Shown here piece after piece: positions 1 to 5,588 of a DNA stretch of 42,375 nt (the stretch's first letter is position 1; every line of letters starts with the position of its first letter). The DNA is from Pelagibacteraceae bacterium AG-325-C03. Its GTDB lineage: Bacteria; Pseudomonadota; Alphaproteobacteria; Pelagibacterales; Pelagibacteraceae. The notes beneath the pieces were generated by a model, which was not told the DNA's origin, searched no databases, and was given only the letters and a program-made list of their open reading frames with translations. The stretch is taken from assembly GCA_003283025.1 (NCBI GenBank), contig QBYC01000004.1, forward strand, positions 1-42,375, in the 5' to 3' direction. The position numbers were made by a program, and so were the translations under genes.

Positions 1-23
1 GGTCACAAATTGATCACACTCAG
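1..23 (+). repeat. Left-end motif of element 1
   Basis: Contains two TCACA words 11 bp apart followed by CTCAG. The same motif, nearly identical, is at 3087-3109 and a diverged copy at 2014-2036; a related version heads each 145-bp right-end repeat. Short direct repeats next to a tRNA-derived core resemble recombinase arm sites; that role is inferred. Confidence 0.55.
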
Positions 24-30
24 ACTAGGA

Positions 31-405
31 TTAATTTAATTTTCTTCTTTCGCAATCTCTATCTATTGATTGCCAGTTTCCTTCTTCAAAAGAAATTCCT
101 ACATCATTAAGAATATTTTTAAGTTTTTCTAATCTATCTGATTTCTTTTTTAGATTTTTTAAGTACATATATATCCAATTGAAAGCAGATTTTCCTAGAC
201 CAGTTTTCTTTATATGAATCCAATTTTCATAATCCATACATTCTTTAGTATTATAAATAAATTCGTCATAACTAATTTTTTGATCATCCTCACTTAACGA
301 GTCTAACCAACTACAGAATTTATTATTTCCTTCATCTATAACTTTATATTCTTGATAATGATCCAATAGACTATTATCGCTAAAATTTAGCTTTAGTTGT
401 TTCAT
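31..405 (-). CDS. Unknown protein, 124 aa, element 1 cargo
   Basis: I do not recognise this protein. It is soluble, charged and Lys/Asp/Glu-rich, with no signal peptide or membrane segment. The middle (about residues 60-100) is Lys-rich and probably helical. It starts at an ATG at 405 and ends 8 bases inside the left-end motif, so the element end and the gene end nearly coincide. It is the most downstream minus-strand gene of element 1, separated by about 85 bp from the next gene. Codon use is as AT-rich as its surroundings. It could be an accessory or defence-type factor, but nothing in the sequence shows a function. Confidence 0.5.
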   Translation of the reverse strand: MKQLKLNFSDNSLLDHYQEYKVIDEGNNKFCSWLDSLSEDDQKISYDEFIYNTKECMDYENWIHIKKTGLGKSAFNWIYMYLKNLKKKSDRLEKLKNILNDVGISFEEGNWQSIDRDCERRKLN

Positions 406-491
406 CTTAGATTGTTGTTGAAGTTTATGTGTTAAAGAACTTTAACAATTATAAATATACACGTTAATAATGGCAAAATATTGTTATTAAG

Positions 492-893
492 TTAAAAATA
501 TTCAAAATATTTTAACCATAGCGCAATAGCCACAACAATATTTATTATAGATAGCGTTTGATAGTTTTTTATAACCCAATCATCAAACTTCGGTCTGCCT
601 CGCACTATATTTTCTAATATTGATGTATTAGATATAATTTTATCTGGCAAAAAACTAATTAATGTTAAAATCGGACCAAATGCAAAAATAATTATAATTG
701 GAACAAAAAAATACCATTTAACAATAAAAAAACCTAAAACTAATATTGTTTGCCAAGAAAGAATACCAAAAAGAATTAAAAAAGGGACTGGAGTTCCATC
801 GCTATGCAAGCCTCTAGCTGTTCTAAAAAAAGAGGCACATAAACACCAGCTAAAATACAAAATAACTAAAAAAATAATTTGCCAAACATTCAT
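492..893 (-). CDS. Small integral membrane protein, 133 aa, element 1 cargo
   Basis: Unrecognised family. It has four likely membrane segments: residues about 4-22, 36-58, 63-82 and a last one at about 112-130. A polar loop (about residues 83-110, containing RGRPKFDDW) separates segments three and four. The ATG at 893 gives a hydrophobic N-terminus (MNVWQIIFLVILYF) that is probably a first helix rather than a cleaved signal. It lies between two other minus-strand small genes of element 1. No catalytic motif is visible, so the function is unknown. Confidence 0.5.
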   Translation of the reverse strand: MNVWQIIFLVILYFSWCLCASFFRTARGLHSDGTPVPFLILFGILSWQTILVLGFFIVKWYFFVPIIIIFAFGPILTLISFLPDKIISNTSILENIVRGRPKFDDWVIKNYQTLSIINIVVAIALWLKYFEYF

Positions 894-935
894 AATTTTT
901 AACCCAGAACCACGATTGCTAAAAGTTTTTTCATT

Positions 936-1157
936 TTAATAATTTTTAACACAAGCTTTAAAAGCTTTTTTAGCGGCATAATCGGTTTGAGCTGATCTGA
1001 CGGCATAAGATTTTGAACAAAATGCTTTAGCATCAGATTTAAAGAACTTGTCCAAATAAGGTGAAGCAATATCAAAAATAAAACTAAGCCAGAATATAGC
1101 TACTAAGCCTCCCACAATCCATTGCCAGGGTTCTATTTTTTCATGTTCATTTTTCAT
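936..1157 (-). CDS. Small membrane-anchored protein, 73 aa, element 1 cargo
   Basis: The longest frame opens at 1211, but the ATG at 1157 (MKNEHEKIEPWQW) is preferred because it lies one base after the stop of the upstream gene (1159-1356), giving a two-gene unit. One membrane helix (about residues 12-30) follows a charged N-terminus. The rest is a hydrophilic helical tail with two cysteines about 20 residues apart (FCSKSY, KACVKNY), possibly a disulfide-linked hairpin. I do not recognise the family. Confidence 0.45.
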   Translation of the reverse strand: MKNEHEKIEPWQWIVGGLVAIFWLSFIFDIASPYLDKFFKSDAKAFCSKSYAVRSAQTDYAAKKAFKACVKNY

Positions 1158-1158
1158 A

Positions 1159-1356
1159 TTAAAATTTCCACCACTTTCCAAAAATTGGATCTTTAAATTG
1201 TTTTTTAGCACCGATATTTAATGCAATAGTTCCAATTATAAATAGTATCCACCACATTTTGTCGAAAAGATTATATTTCTGAAAATGAGAAATAATTGAA
1301 ACACAAACAAAAGCTACTAGTGCAGATCTTATTAAAATTTTTTGAGAAGCGGACAT
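1159..1356 (-). CDS. Small membrane protein, 65 aa, element 1 cargo
   Basis: A 65-residue frame with two predicted membrane helices (about 8-24 and 33-50) and a basic, tryptophan-containing tail (FGKWWKF). It sits immediately upstream of the 73-aa anchored protein with one base between stop and start, so the two are probably co-translated and may work together in the membrane. No family recognised. Confidence 0.45.
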   Translation of the reverse strand: MSASQKILIRSALVAFVCVSIISHFQKYNLFDKMWWILFIIGTIALNIGAKKQFKDPIFGKWWKF

Positions 1357-1357
1357 T

Positions 1358-1654
1358 TTAATTATTTGAGGAATAATACTTTATTAATCTTGCTTTGTGA
1401 TCTTTATAAACTCTGAGAAATATTCTGTTATAATATTTAATTGTATTATTTTGCCAAAGAGGCATATCTTTTGTCTCCTCGCCGTGCACATCTTGAACTC
1501 TATCTTGTAAAAATTGATCTTTATAATACCAGCTTCCAAGACCTAAAATTAATAAACGCTTTTCATTTTCCTCATGCTTAATCCATTTTTGCTCGTTTTC
1601 TCTAATTAACGTTTCTGTTTCGTTTTCGTTTATAAATTGCTCGACGTCAAACAT
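1358..1654 (-). CDS. Unknown protein, about 98 aa, element 1 cargo
   Basis: The frame extends to 1669, but the second Met at 1654 (MFDVEQF) is the better start because the longer version would overlap the apparent promoter of the divergent gene at 1679. It is a soluble, highly charged protein with an N-terminal Glu/Asn-rich helix and a basic C-terminus (FLRVYKDHKARLIKYY). It ends one base before the next minus-strand gene begins, so 1654 to 936 probably form one transcript. Function unknown. Confidence 0.45.
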   Translation of the reverse strand: MFDVEQFINENETETLIRENEQKWIKHEENEKRLLILGLGSWYYKDQFLQDRVQDVHGEETKDMPLWQNNTIKYYNRIFLRVYKDHKARLIKYYSSNN

Positions 1655-1664
1655 AACGTATAAT
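1637..1664 (+). promoter_or_regulatory. Candidate promoter of the 50-codon gene
   Basis: TTGCTC (1637-1642), a 16-bp spacer and TATAAT (1659-1664) precede the ATG at 1679 by 14 bases, so the leader would be only a few bases long. It overlaps the start region of the divergent gene. Called by pattern only. Confidence 0.35.
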
Positions 1665-1678
1665 ATCATTTATAAATA

Positions 1679-1831
1679 ATGTTTGAAACTATATTAATGG
1701 GTATAGGAATATGGGCGTTGATCATGGGTGTGATTGCCGTTGCGAGAGGCGCCCCCAAAGGTGATGAATTTGCGTGGGGGATAGGGGCTGCGATCGTCAC
1801 TTTGCTTTTAGTTTTAAACCAATTAGATTAG
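1679..1831 (+). CDS. 50-aa membrane miniprotein, G+C-rich, element 1 cargo
   Basis: An ATG at 1679 opens a 50-codon frame closed by TAG at 1829-1831. The product starts MFETILMGIGIWALIMGVI, continues through a short polar turn (RGAPKGDEF) and has a second hydrophobic segment (AAIVTLLLVL), so it looks like a two-helix hairpin in the inner membrane. Codons are strikingly G+C-rich for this window (runs such as GGCGCCCCC), unlike every neighbour. It lies just left of the right-end repeat and is the only plus-strand gene of element 1. Resemblance to phage or small toxin-like hairpins is only by shape; function unknown. Confidence 0.5.
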   Translation: MFETILMGIGIWALIMGVIAVARGAPKGDEFAWGIGAAIVTLLLVLNQLD

Positions 1832-1843
1832 AAAAATTTGTTC

Positions 1844-1988
1844 GTCACAAATTGGACTCACTCAGAAGCAAAATATGGTTTCAGGTTGCAAAAAAAGTAT
1901 TGTATAACGTTAAGAAGTGAAGGGTAGTGATCACCGCACAGGACTCATAAGCCTGGGGTCGGCGGTTCGAATCCGCCCCTCGCTACCA
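1844..1988 (+). repeat. 145-bp right-end repeat, copy 1
   Basis: Aligns without gaps to 2895-3039 and 5440-5584. By hand I count about 15 and 13 differences, concentrated in the first 25 bases and, against copy 2, in an 11-base block just before CAGG (1939). Layout: terminal motif, an A-rich stretch, TATAAC (1903-1908), then a 73-nt tRNA-like segment (1916-1988) ending in CCA. Interpreted as the right end of an integrated element plus the attachment core. Confidence 0.85.
1939..1988 (+). pseudogene. tRNA 3' half (CAT anticodon), attachment core copy 1
   Basis: Reads as anticodon arm (CAGGA-CTCATAA-GCCTG), variable loop, a perfect T arm (GGCGG-TTCGAAT-CCGCC), acceptor 3' strand CCTCGCT, discriminator A and CCA. 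The 5' side (1916-1938) has a partly pairing acceptor strand, but only 16 nt remain between it and the anticodon arm and no normal D arm forms, so it is not a standard tRNA. The loop fits an elongator Met or Ile2 tRNA. Likely an att remnant. Confidence 0.7.
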
Positions 1989-2013
1989 ATAATTAACTAA
2001 ATTATAAATTCTC

Positions 2014-2036
2014 GGTCCAATTTCGACACACTCAGA
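2014..2036 (+). repeat. Left-end motif of element 2 (diverged)
   Basis: GGTCCAATTTCG followed by ACACACTCAG matches the motif at 1 and 3087 in its outer parts with several central changes. It begins 25 bases after the CCA of the preceding tRNA half, against 47 bases for element 3. It shares the GATCCAATTT-type drift seen at the head of this element's own right-end repeat (2895). Confidence 0.45.
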
Positions 2037-2055
2037 ATTGAATTATTTTATTCGT

Positions 2056-2466
2056 TTAATATTTAAGTATTTGATTTTTAATATAATTATAATTTTCTAA
2101 ATTCTTTGCATCATTTCTCTTAATCATATCATAGTGATTTTCACCGTTCCTATCATACATAATTTTATATTTATCTAAATCTACAGCTGAGAGATAACCT
2201 AGTTGATACGTTAAAATTGTATGAACTCTATCGCCTTTAATAAGACAAGGATTAAGATTTGCTTCGAATTCTTTTGGATGAATTTTATTATCTACACAAT
2301 TATTATAATAATTCATTATTTCAGTTCCTTCTTCTAATGTTGGATTAGAGTCTATAGGTTCAAAATAATCTGAGAGATTTAAGTGGAGTTTAAAATTAGT
2401 ATTTCTCAATTTAAAATCTATGTTATTTAAAAAAATTTGGGAATTGATCAGATATTCCCTTAGCAA
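2056..2466 (-). CDS. Unknown protein, up to 136 aa, element 2 cargo
   Basis: The longest frame needs a TTG start at 2466 and overlaps the upstream gene by 44 bases, which is more than usual here, so the true start is uncertain; the first ATG in frame is far inside (residue 50). The product is soluble and Asn/Tyr-rich with a His/Tyr/Asp-rich C-terminal half (NGENHYDMIKRNDAKN). It might be a separate gene, or the remnant of a longer reading frame displaced by a frameshift near 2430-2460. No family recognised. Confidence 0.35.
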   Translation of the reverse strand: MLREYLINSQIFLNNIDFKLRNTNFKLHLNLSDYFEPIDSNPTLEEGTEIMNYYNNCVDNKIHPKEFEANLNPCLIKGDRVHTILTYQLGYLSAVDLDKYKIMYDRNGENHYDMIKRNDAKNLENYNYIKNQILKY

Positions 2467-2872
2467 CAGTCATACAAAAAATAAGGTCTTCTTTTATAAC
2501 ACCTGATATATAATCTCCATTTTTCTTTTTATAATATTTAGCATCCTCTCTATATTTTTTTTCAAAAAGCATCATTTTTTCTAATTGGTTATTTTTTGCT
2601 TCCTCTAAAGGTGTTTTATTTTGTTTATGATCTGTTAAGGCAGCTAATTTGCTAAAACCAATGTTAAGTTTTAAATATGTCTCAGCAACATCTCTCATAT
2701 TTTCATTTAAAATAATTCTCGAATAAACATAGTTAAAAAGTGCAGAGCATCTATTATGAACCATGATGTCGTTTCCTTCATCACCAGTTAATTTATTGAA
2801 ATTTAAATTTTTGGCGGAAACATTTGAGCTAAAAAAGATCAATAAAAATATTTGCAAAAAGACTTTTCTCAT
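2423..2872 (-). CDS. Putative secreted protein, 149 aa, element 2 cargo
   Basis: Begins with a clear Sec signal peptide (MRKVFLQIFLLIFFSSNVSA, probable cleavage before KN). The mature part is about 129 residues, charged and helical, with cysteines near residues 42 and 132 that could form a disulfide in the periplasm. No enzymatic motif is visible. It is the first gene of a two-gene minus-strand unit and starts 22 bases from the right-end repeat of its own element. Function unknown; the export prediction is fairly secure. Confidence 0.5.
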   Translation of the reverse strand: MRKVFLQIFLLIFFSSNVSAKNLNFNKLTGDEGNDIMVHNRCSALFNYVYSRIILNENMRDVAETYLKLNIGFSKLAALTDHKQNKTPLEEAKNNQLEKMMLFEKKYREDAKYYKKKNGDYISGVIKEDLIFCMTVAKGISDQFPNFFK

Positions 2873-2894
2873 AAAACTATAATACTTTATTTTT

Positions 2895-3039
2895 GATCCA
2901 ATTTGGACTCACTCACAAGCAAAATATTGTTTCAGGTTGAAAAAAAAGTATTGTATAACTTTAAGAAGTGAAGGGTAGATATCGTTGGCCAGGACTCATA
3001 AGCCTGGGGTCGGCGGTTCGAATCCGCCCCTCGCTACCA
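2895..3039 (+). repeat. 145-bp right-end repeat, copy 2
   Basis: Ungapped match to copies 1 and 3. It keeps TATAAC (2954-2959) and the last 50 bases unchanged, but the 11-base block before CAGG reads ATATCGTTGGC instead of TGATCACCGCA. A block swap of equal length next to an invariant core is what different element ends joined to the same attachment core would give. Confidence 0.85.
2990..3039 (+). pseudogene. tRNA 3' half (CAT anticodon), attachment core copy 2
   Basis: Identical over its 50 bases to 1939-1988, from the anticodon arm through T arm, acceptor 3' strand and CCA. The bases before it (GGC) extend the anticodon-arm pairing to CCAGG/CCTGG but do not restore a D arm. Total tRNA-like length from AGTGAAG (2967) is again 73 nt. 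Confidence 0.7.
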
Positions 3040-3086
3040 ATGAAATCAACGTTAATTAATTTTGGTAGAATTAAAATTATTTTTTT

Positions 3087-3109
3087 GGTCACAAATTGAT
3101 CACACTCAG
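3087..3109 (+). repeat. Left-end motif of element 3
   Basis: Matches the motif at position 1 base for base over 23 positions (GGTCACAAATTG then ATCACACTCAG), and is followed by a similar T-rich stretch. It lies 47 bases right of the preceding tRNA half. Confidence 0.6.
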
Positions 3110-3122
3110 AATGAGATTATTT

Positions 3123-3335
3123 TTATTTTTTTTTAAGATAAGTATAAATAGCAACCCAAATAGTTCCCAATAAAACTAAACTAGGTATACCCATATAGCC
3201 TATAAAACTTTTTAAACTTAAATCAATTTCGTTAGCACCAATGAAGATAAGATAGATCACTAATAAAACAATAAAAAACACACGAGCGTCTTTAAACCCA
3301 GAGCCTTTGAGAATATCTTTGAATTTTTTATTCAT
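3123..3335 (-). CDS. Small membrane protein, 70 aa, element 3 cargo
   Basis: Two predicted membrane helices (about residues 18-35 and 44-66) after a basic N-terminus (MNKKFKDILKGSGFKDAR) and a Lys-rich tail. It is divergent from the gene at 3368 with only 32 bases between the starts, so one short region must hold both promoters. Its stop lies about 12 bases from the left-end motif, as for the first gene of element 1. Unrecognised. Confidence 0.5.
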   Translation of the reverse strand: MNKKFKDILKGSGFKDARVFFIVLLVIYLIFIGANEIDLSLKSFIGYMGIPSLVLLGTIWVAIYTYLKKK

Positions 3336-3367
3336 ATATTCTATTAACCTAAATAACTAATATACCA

Positions 3368-3913
3368 ATGAATTTTAAAAAATATATATGGAAATGTAGA
3401 TTGTTAGTTTTGAATACGCCAAACTACACTAATCAAGAGTATAAAAATTCAAAAGATATTTATCAAAAACAAATTAAAGAATTTCATAAACGATTTATCA
3501 AATTAGTTACAAGATTAGACAAATCTAAAAACTTTAGTGTTAGTTTAATTGGCTTTGACGGAACTGAAAAAGTACAAATAGATACAATAAATCTCAAAAA
3601 GTTATTTACCTCAATCGATAAAATGCCAATGAATAAAATAATTAAAGATAAAAGTTTTAAACCTTTAAATCTTTCATTATTTTCTGATTATAAACCTGAG
3701 ACAACTTTACATGGCTTAGGTTTTAAGAATAAAGAAAAGGCACTTTATACAGTTAAAGCTATCAAAAAAAGATCAATCAAGTATCAAGTAAATGTTATTG
3801 CTACCATGCTTGGAAGAGCAAAAAATCATCCTAACAAAACAAAAGATATGGATGATGCAATAAGGATCTTTGACAAATGGATGAAAGATTATAAAAAAAA
3901 TAAGAATAGATGA
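3368..3913 (+). CDS. Unknown conserved-looking protein, 181 aa, upstream of photolyase
   Basis: A soluble, very basic protein with no signal or membrane segment. The central part has a beta-rich stretch (FSVSLIGFDGTEKVQID) and the C-terminal third has a Lys/Arg-rich helix pair (YTVKAIKKRSIKYQVNVIA, GRAKNHPNKTKDMDDA). The second is strongly polar and could bind nucleic acid, but that is only an impression from composition. Its stop overlaps the photolyase start by four bases (ATGA), so the two are translationally coupled. I do not recognise a named family; a role connected with the photolyase is suggested only by the coupling. Confidence 0.6.
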   Translation: MNFKKYIWKCRLLVLNTPNYTNQEYKNSKDIYQKQIKEFHKRFIKLVTRLDKSKNFSVSLIGFDGTEKVQIDTINLKKLFTSIDKMPMNKIIKDKSFKPLNLSLFSDYKPETTLHGLGFKNKEKALYTVKAIKKRSIKYQVNVIATMLGRAKNHPNKTKDMDDAIRIFDKWMKDYKKNKNR

Positions 3914-5361
3914 AAAAAATACTTTGGTTCAGACATGATTTAAGAATTGATGACAATGAAGCTTTCAATAAAGCTTGCAATGATGGAGAAGTATTACCAA
4001 TTTTTATTTATGATGAAGATTATTGGAAATTAGAAACATCTAGTTCATTTCATTTAAATTTTATGAGGGAAAGCTTAGAGGCATTAAATAATGAATTATC
4101 AAGCAAATATAATTCTAAAATTTCTATATTTTATGGAAATACAATTAAAATTTTAAATAAAATAATAAATCAATTTAAAATTACTGATATTTTTACCAAC
4201 CAAATATTTAGAAATAAATATATACTGGATTTAGATCAACAATGCTCTGAGTTCTTTGTTGAAAAAGGAGTTAATTGGCATCAATTTCAACAATTTGGAA
4301 TTCAACTTGAAAATAGAAAAAGAAATTATTGGGCTAATCAGTGGAATAAATTTATAGATATTGGGCCACAAACTAATAAAGCTAATTGTAAATTTTTAAC
4401 TTTTGAAGCACAAATTAGTGAAGTTAAAACTAATCAAATTGATGGCTCAAATATTCAAAAGGGTGGAAGAACTCATGCTCTCTCATTACTCAATAGTTTT
4501 TTAGAACAAAGATCTGAAAATTACCAAAAAGAAATGTCTTCACCAATCACAGGTGAGGTTGCTTGTTCAAGATTAAGTCCTCACATTACTTATGGAACTA
4601 TTTCATTGAGAGAAATTAATCATGCAATTGATAATACTAAACAAATCAATATGTCTTTTAATAAAGTTAAATCTTTAAGATCTTTTAGAAGTAGACTTGC
4701 TTGGCACTGTCATTTTATACAAAAACTTTATGATGAGCCTGAAATTGAATACCAAAATATGAATAGAGCTTATGACGGTGTTAGAGAAAATGATTTTAAT
4801 GATCAATATCACCAAGCTTGGAAGGACGGTTTAACTGGCTATCCTTTTGTTGATGCTTGTATGAGATATTTAAAATCAAATGGATGGATTAATTTTAGAA
4901 TGAGAGCTATGCTTGTGTCCTTTGCATCATATCAACTTTGGCTTGATTGGAAAAAAACTAGCAAACATTTAGCAAGATTATTTACCGACTATGAACCTGG
5001 AATTCATTATTCCCAGTTTCAAATGCAATCAGGTACAACTGGTATCAATACTATTAGAATTTATAACCCTATTAAACAATCAACAGATCAGGATCCAGAA
5101 GGTGAATTTATTAAAAAATGGGTGCCAGAGTTGAAAGAAATACCCAATAAATTAGTCCATGAGCCATGGAAACTTACTTACATAGATCAAAAGAGTCTAG
5201 GATTTGAAGTAGGAAAACATTATCCAAATCCAATTGTTGACCACCATTCTTCATCAAAGATTGCAAGAGATAAAATTTGGATGGTTAAAAAAACAGAAGA
5301 AGCAAAATTTAACGCTAAGAAAATACTAGAAAAACATGCAAGTGCTAAAGGTAGACATTAA
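3910..5361 (+). CDS. Cryptochrome/photolyase family protein (likely deoxyribodipyrimidine photolyase)
   Basis: 483 aa, full length for the family. The N-terminal alpha/beta photolyase domain starts at once (KKILWFRHDLRIDDNEAF). The FAD-binding helical domain follows: SRLSPHITYGTIS (about 220-232), GYPFVDACMRYL (310-321), GWINFRMRAM (325-334), and a region near 365-400 containing SGTTGINTIRIYNPIKQS and DQDPEG. Family members use blue light and FADH- to split UV-induced pyrimidine dimers; some are photoreceptors. The SGTTGINT variant differs from the textbook E. coli form, so CPD-repair specificity is probable, not certain. It is coupled to the upstream unknown gene and lies wholly within element 3. 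A real tRNA-type island carrying a photolyase would provide UV repair to surface-dwelling hosts. Confidence 0.9.
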   Translation: MKKILWFRHDLRIDDNEAFNKACNDGEVLPIFIYDEDYWKLETSSSFHLNFMRESLEALNNELSSKYNSKISIFYGNTIKILNKIINQFKITDIFTNQIFRNKYILDLDQQCSEFFVEKGVNWHQFQQFGIQLENRKRNYWANQWNKFIDIGPQTNKANCKFLTFEAQISEVKTNQIDGSNIQKGGRTHALSLLNSFLEQRSENYQKEMSSPITGEVACSRLSPHITYGTISLREINHAIDNTKQINMSFNKVKSLRSFRSRLAWHCHFIQKLYDEPEIEYQNMNRAYDGVRENDFNDQYHQAWKDGLTGYPFVDACMRYLKSNGWINFRMRAMLVSFASYQLWLDWKKTSKHLARLFTDYEPGIHYSQFQMQSGTTGINTIRIYNPIKQSTDQDPEGEFIKKWVPELKEIPNKLVHEPWKLTYIDQKSLGFEVGKHYPNPIVDHHSSSKIARDKIWMVKKTEEAKFNAKKILEKHASAKGRH

Positions 5362-5475
5362 ATCTTTTACAAGAAAATTTTATTTATATTTCCTGCTCCA
5401 TATATGCGTCAATGACATTGGTTCTTGACTAAGACTCTCGTCACAAATCAGTCATATCGAGAAGCAAATTATAGT

Positions 5476-5504
5476 TTTAGGTTGCAAAAAAAGTATTGTA
5501 TAAC
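5476..5504 (+). promoter_or_regulatory. Possible promoter in the right-end repeat
   Basis: TATAAC at 5499-5504 (also 1903-1908 and 2954-2959) is invariant in all three repeats and lies seven bases before the tRNA-like segment. The -35 side (about TTTAGG or TTCAGG, 17 bp upstream) is weak. In copy 3 it points at the methyltransferase gene at 5589, which has no other upstream room. Confidence 0.35.
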
Positions 5505-5534
5505 GTTAAGAAGTGAAGGGTAGTGTTCACCGCA

Positions 5535-5584
5535 CAGGACTCATAAGCCTGGGGTCGGCGGTTCGAATTCGCCCCTCGCTACCA
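5535..5584 (+). pseudogene. tRNA 3' half (CAT anticodon), attachment core copy 3
   Basis: Same as the cores at 1939 and 2990 except one C-to-T change in the T stem, turning a G-C into a G-U pair, so the fold is kept. It ends in CCA at 5584; the next start codon is at 5589. Confidence 0.7.
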
Positions 5585-5588
5585 AAGT

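Larger units (their letters stand above)
1..1988. mobile_element. Putative tRNA-targeted element 1 (left end at or before window edge)
   Basis: The segment begins with the terminal motif GTCACAAATTG..TCACACTCAG at base 1 and ends with a 145-bp repeat that finishes in a tRNA 3' half. Between them are five minus-strand small genes and one plus-strand 50-codon gene, none recognisable. Similar ends bound the next two segments, which is why I call it an integrated element. No integrase, transposase or replication gene is visible, so it would be cargo-only or mobilised in trans. The true left boundary (tRNA 3' end) should lie just outside the window. Seen: repeats and gene layout. Inferred: mobility. 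Confidence 0.6.
1989..3039. mobile_element. Putative tRNA-targeted element 2
   Basis: A 1.05-kb segment between the CCA of repeat copy 1 and the CCA of copy 2. It has a left-end motif at 2014-2036, two overlapping minus-strand genes and a right-end repeat. It is the smallest unit of the array, so its cargo is just one secreted protein and one unknown. Boundaries are taken from the repeat ends; mobility is inferred. Confidence 0.6.
3040..5584. mobile_element. Putative tRNA-targeted element 3, carrying a photolyase
   Basis: A 2.5-kb segment between the CCA of copy 2 and the CCA of copy 3, with a left-end motif at 3087-3109. Cargo is one small membrane protein on the minus strand and a two-gene plus-strand unit (unknown protein and photolyase). 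No recombinase is present. The right end lies four bases before the next gene's start codon. Confidence 0.6.
5440..5584 (+). repeat. 145-bp right-end repeat, copy 3
   Basis: Ungapped match to copies 1 and 2. Differences from copy 1 cluster in the first 40 bases (about 11); the last 95 bases differ at only two positions, one in the block before CAGG and one in the T arm (CCGCC to TCGCC). This is the rightmost copy, abutting the surface-glycan region. Confidence 0.85.

Noticed and set aside
1916-1988. Functional tRNA-Met gene (and the same at 2967 and 5512)
   Set aside because: The T arm, anticodon loop and CCA end are good, but only 16 nt separate the acceptor and anticodon arms, no D arm forms, and the anticodon stem has a mismatch. 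Treated as tRNA 3' halves instead.
31-3335. Toxin-antitoxin or known phage-defence system among the small genes
   Set aside because: Gene size and layout would suit it, but no recognisable toxin, antitoxin or defence motif could be found, so all are left as unknown.
1844-5584. CRISPR-like array from repeated segments
   Set aside because: Repeats are 145 bp and 1-2.5 kb apart with genes between them; there are no short regular spacers or cas genes.
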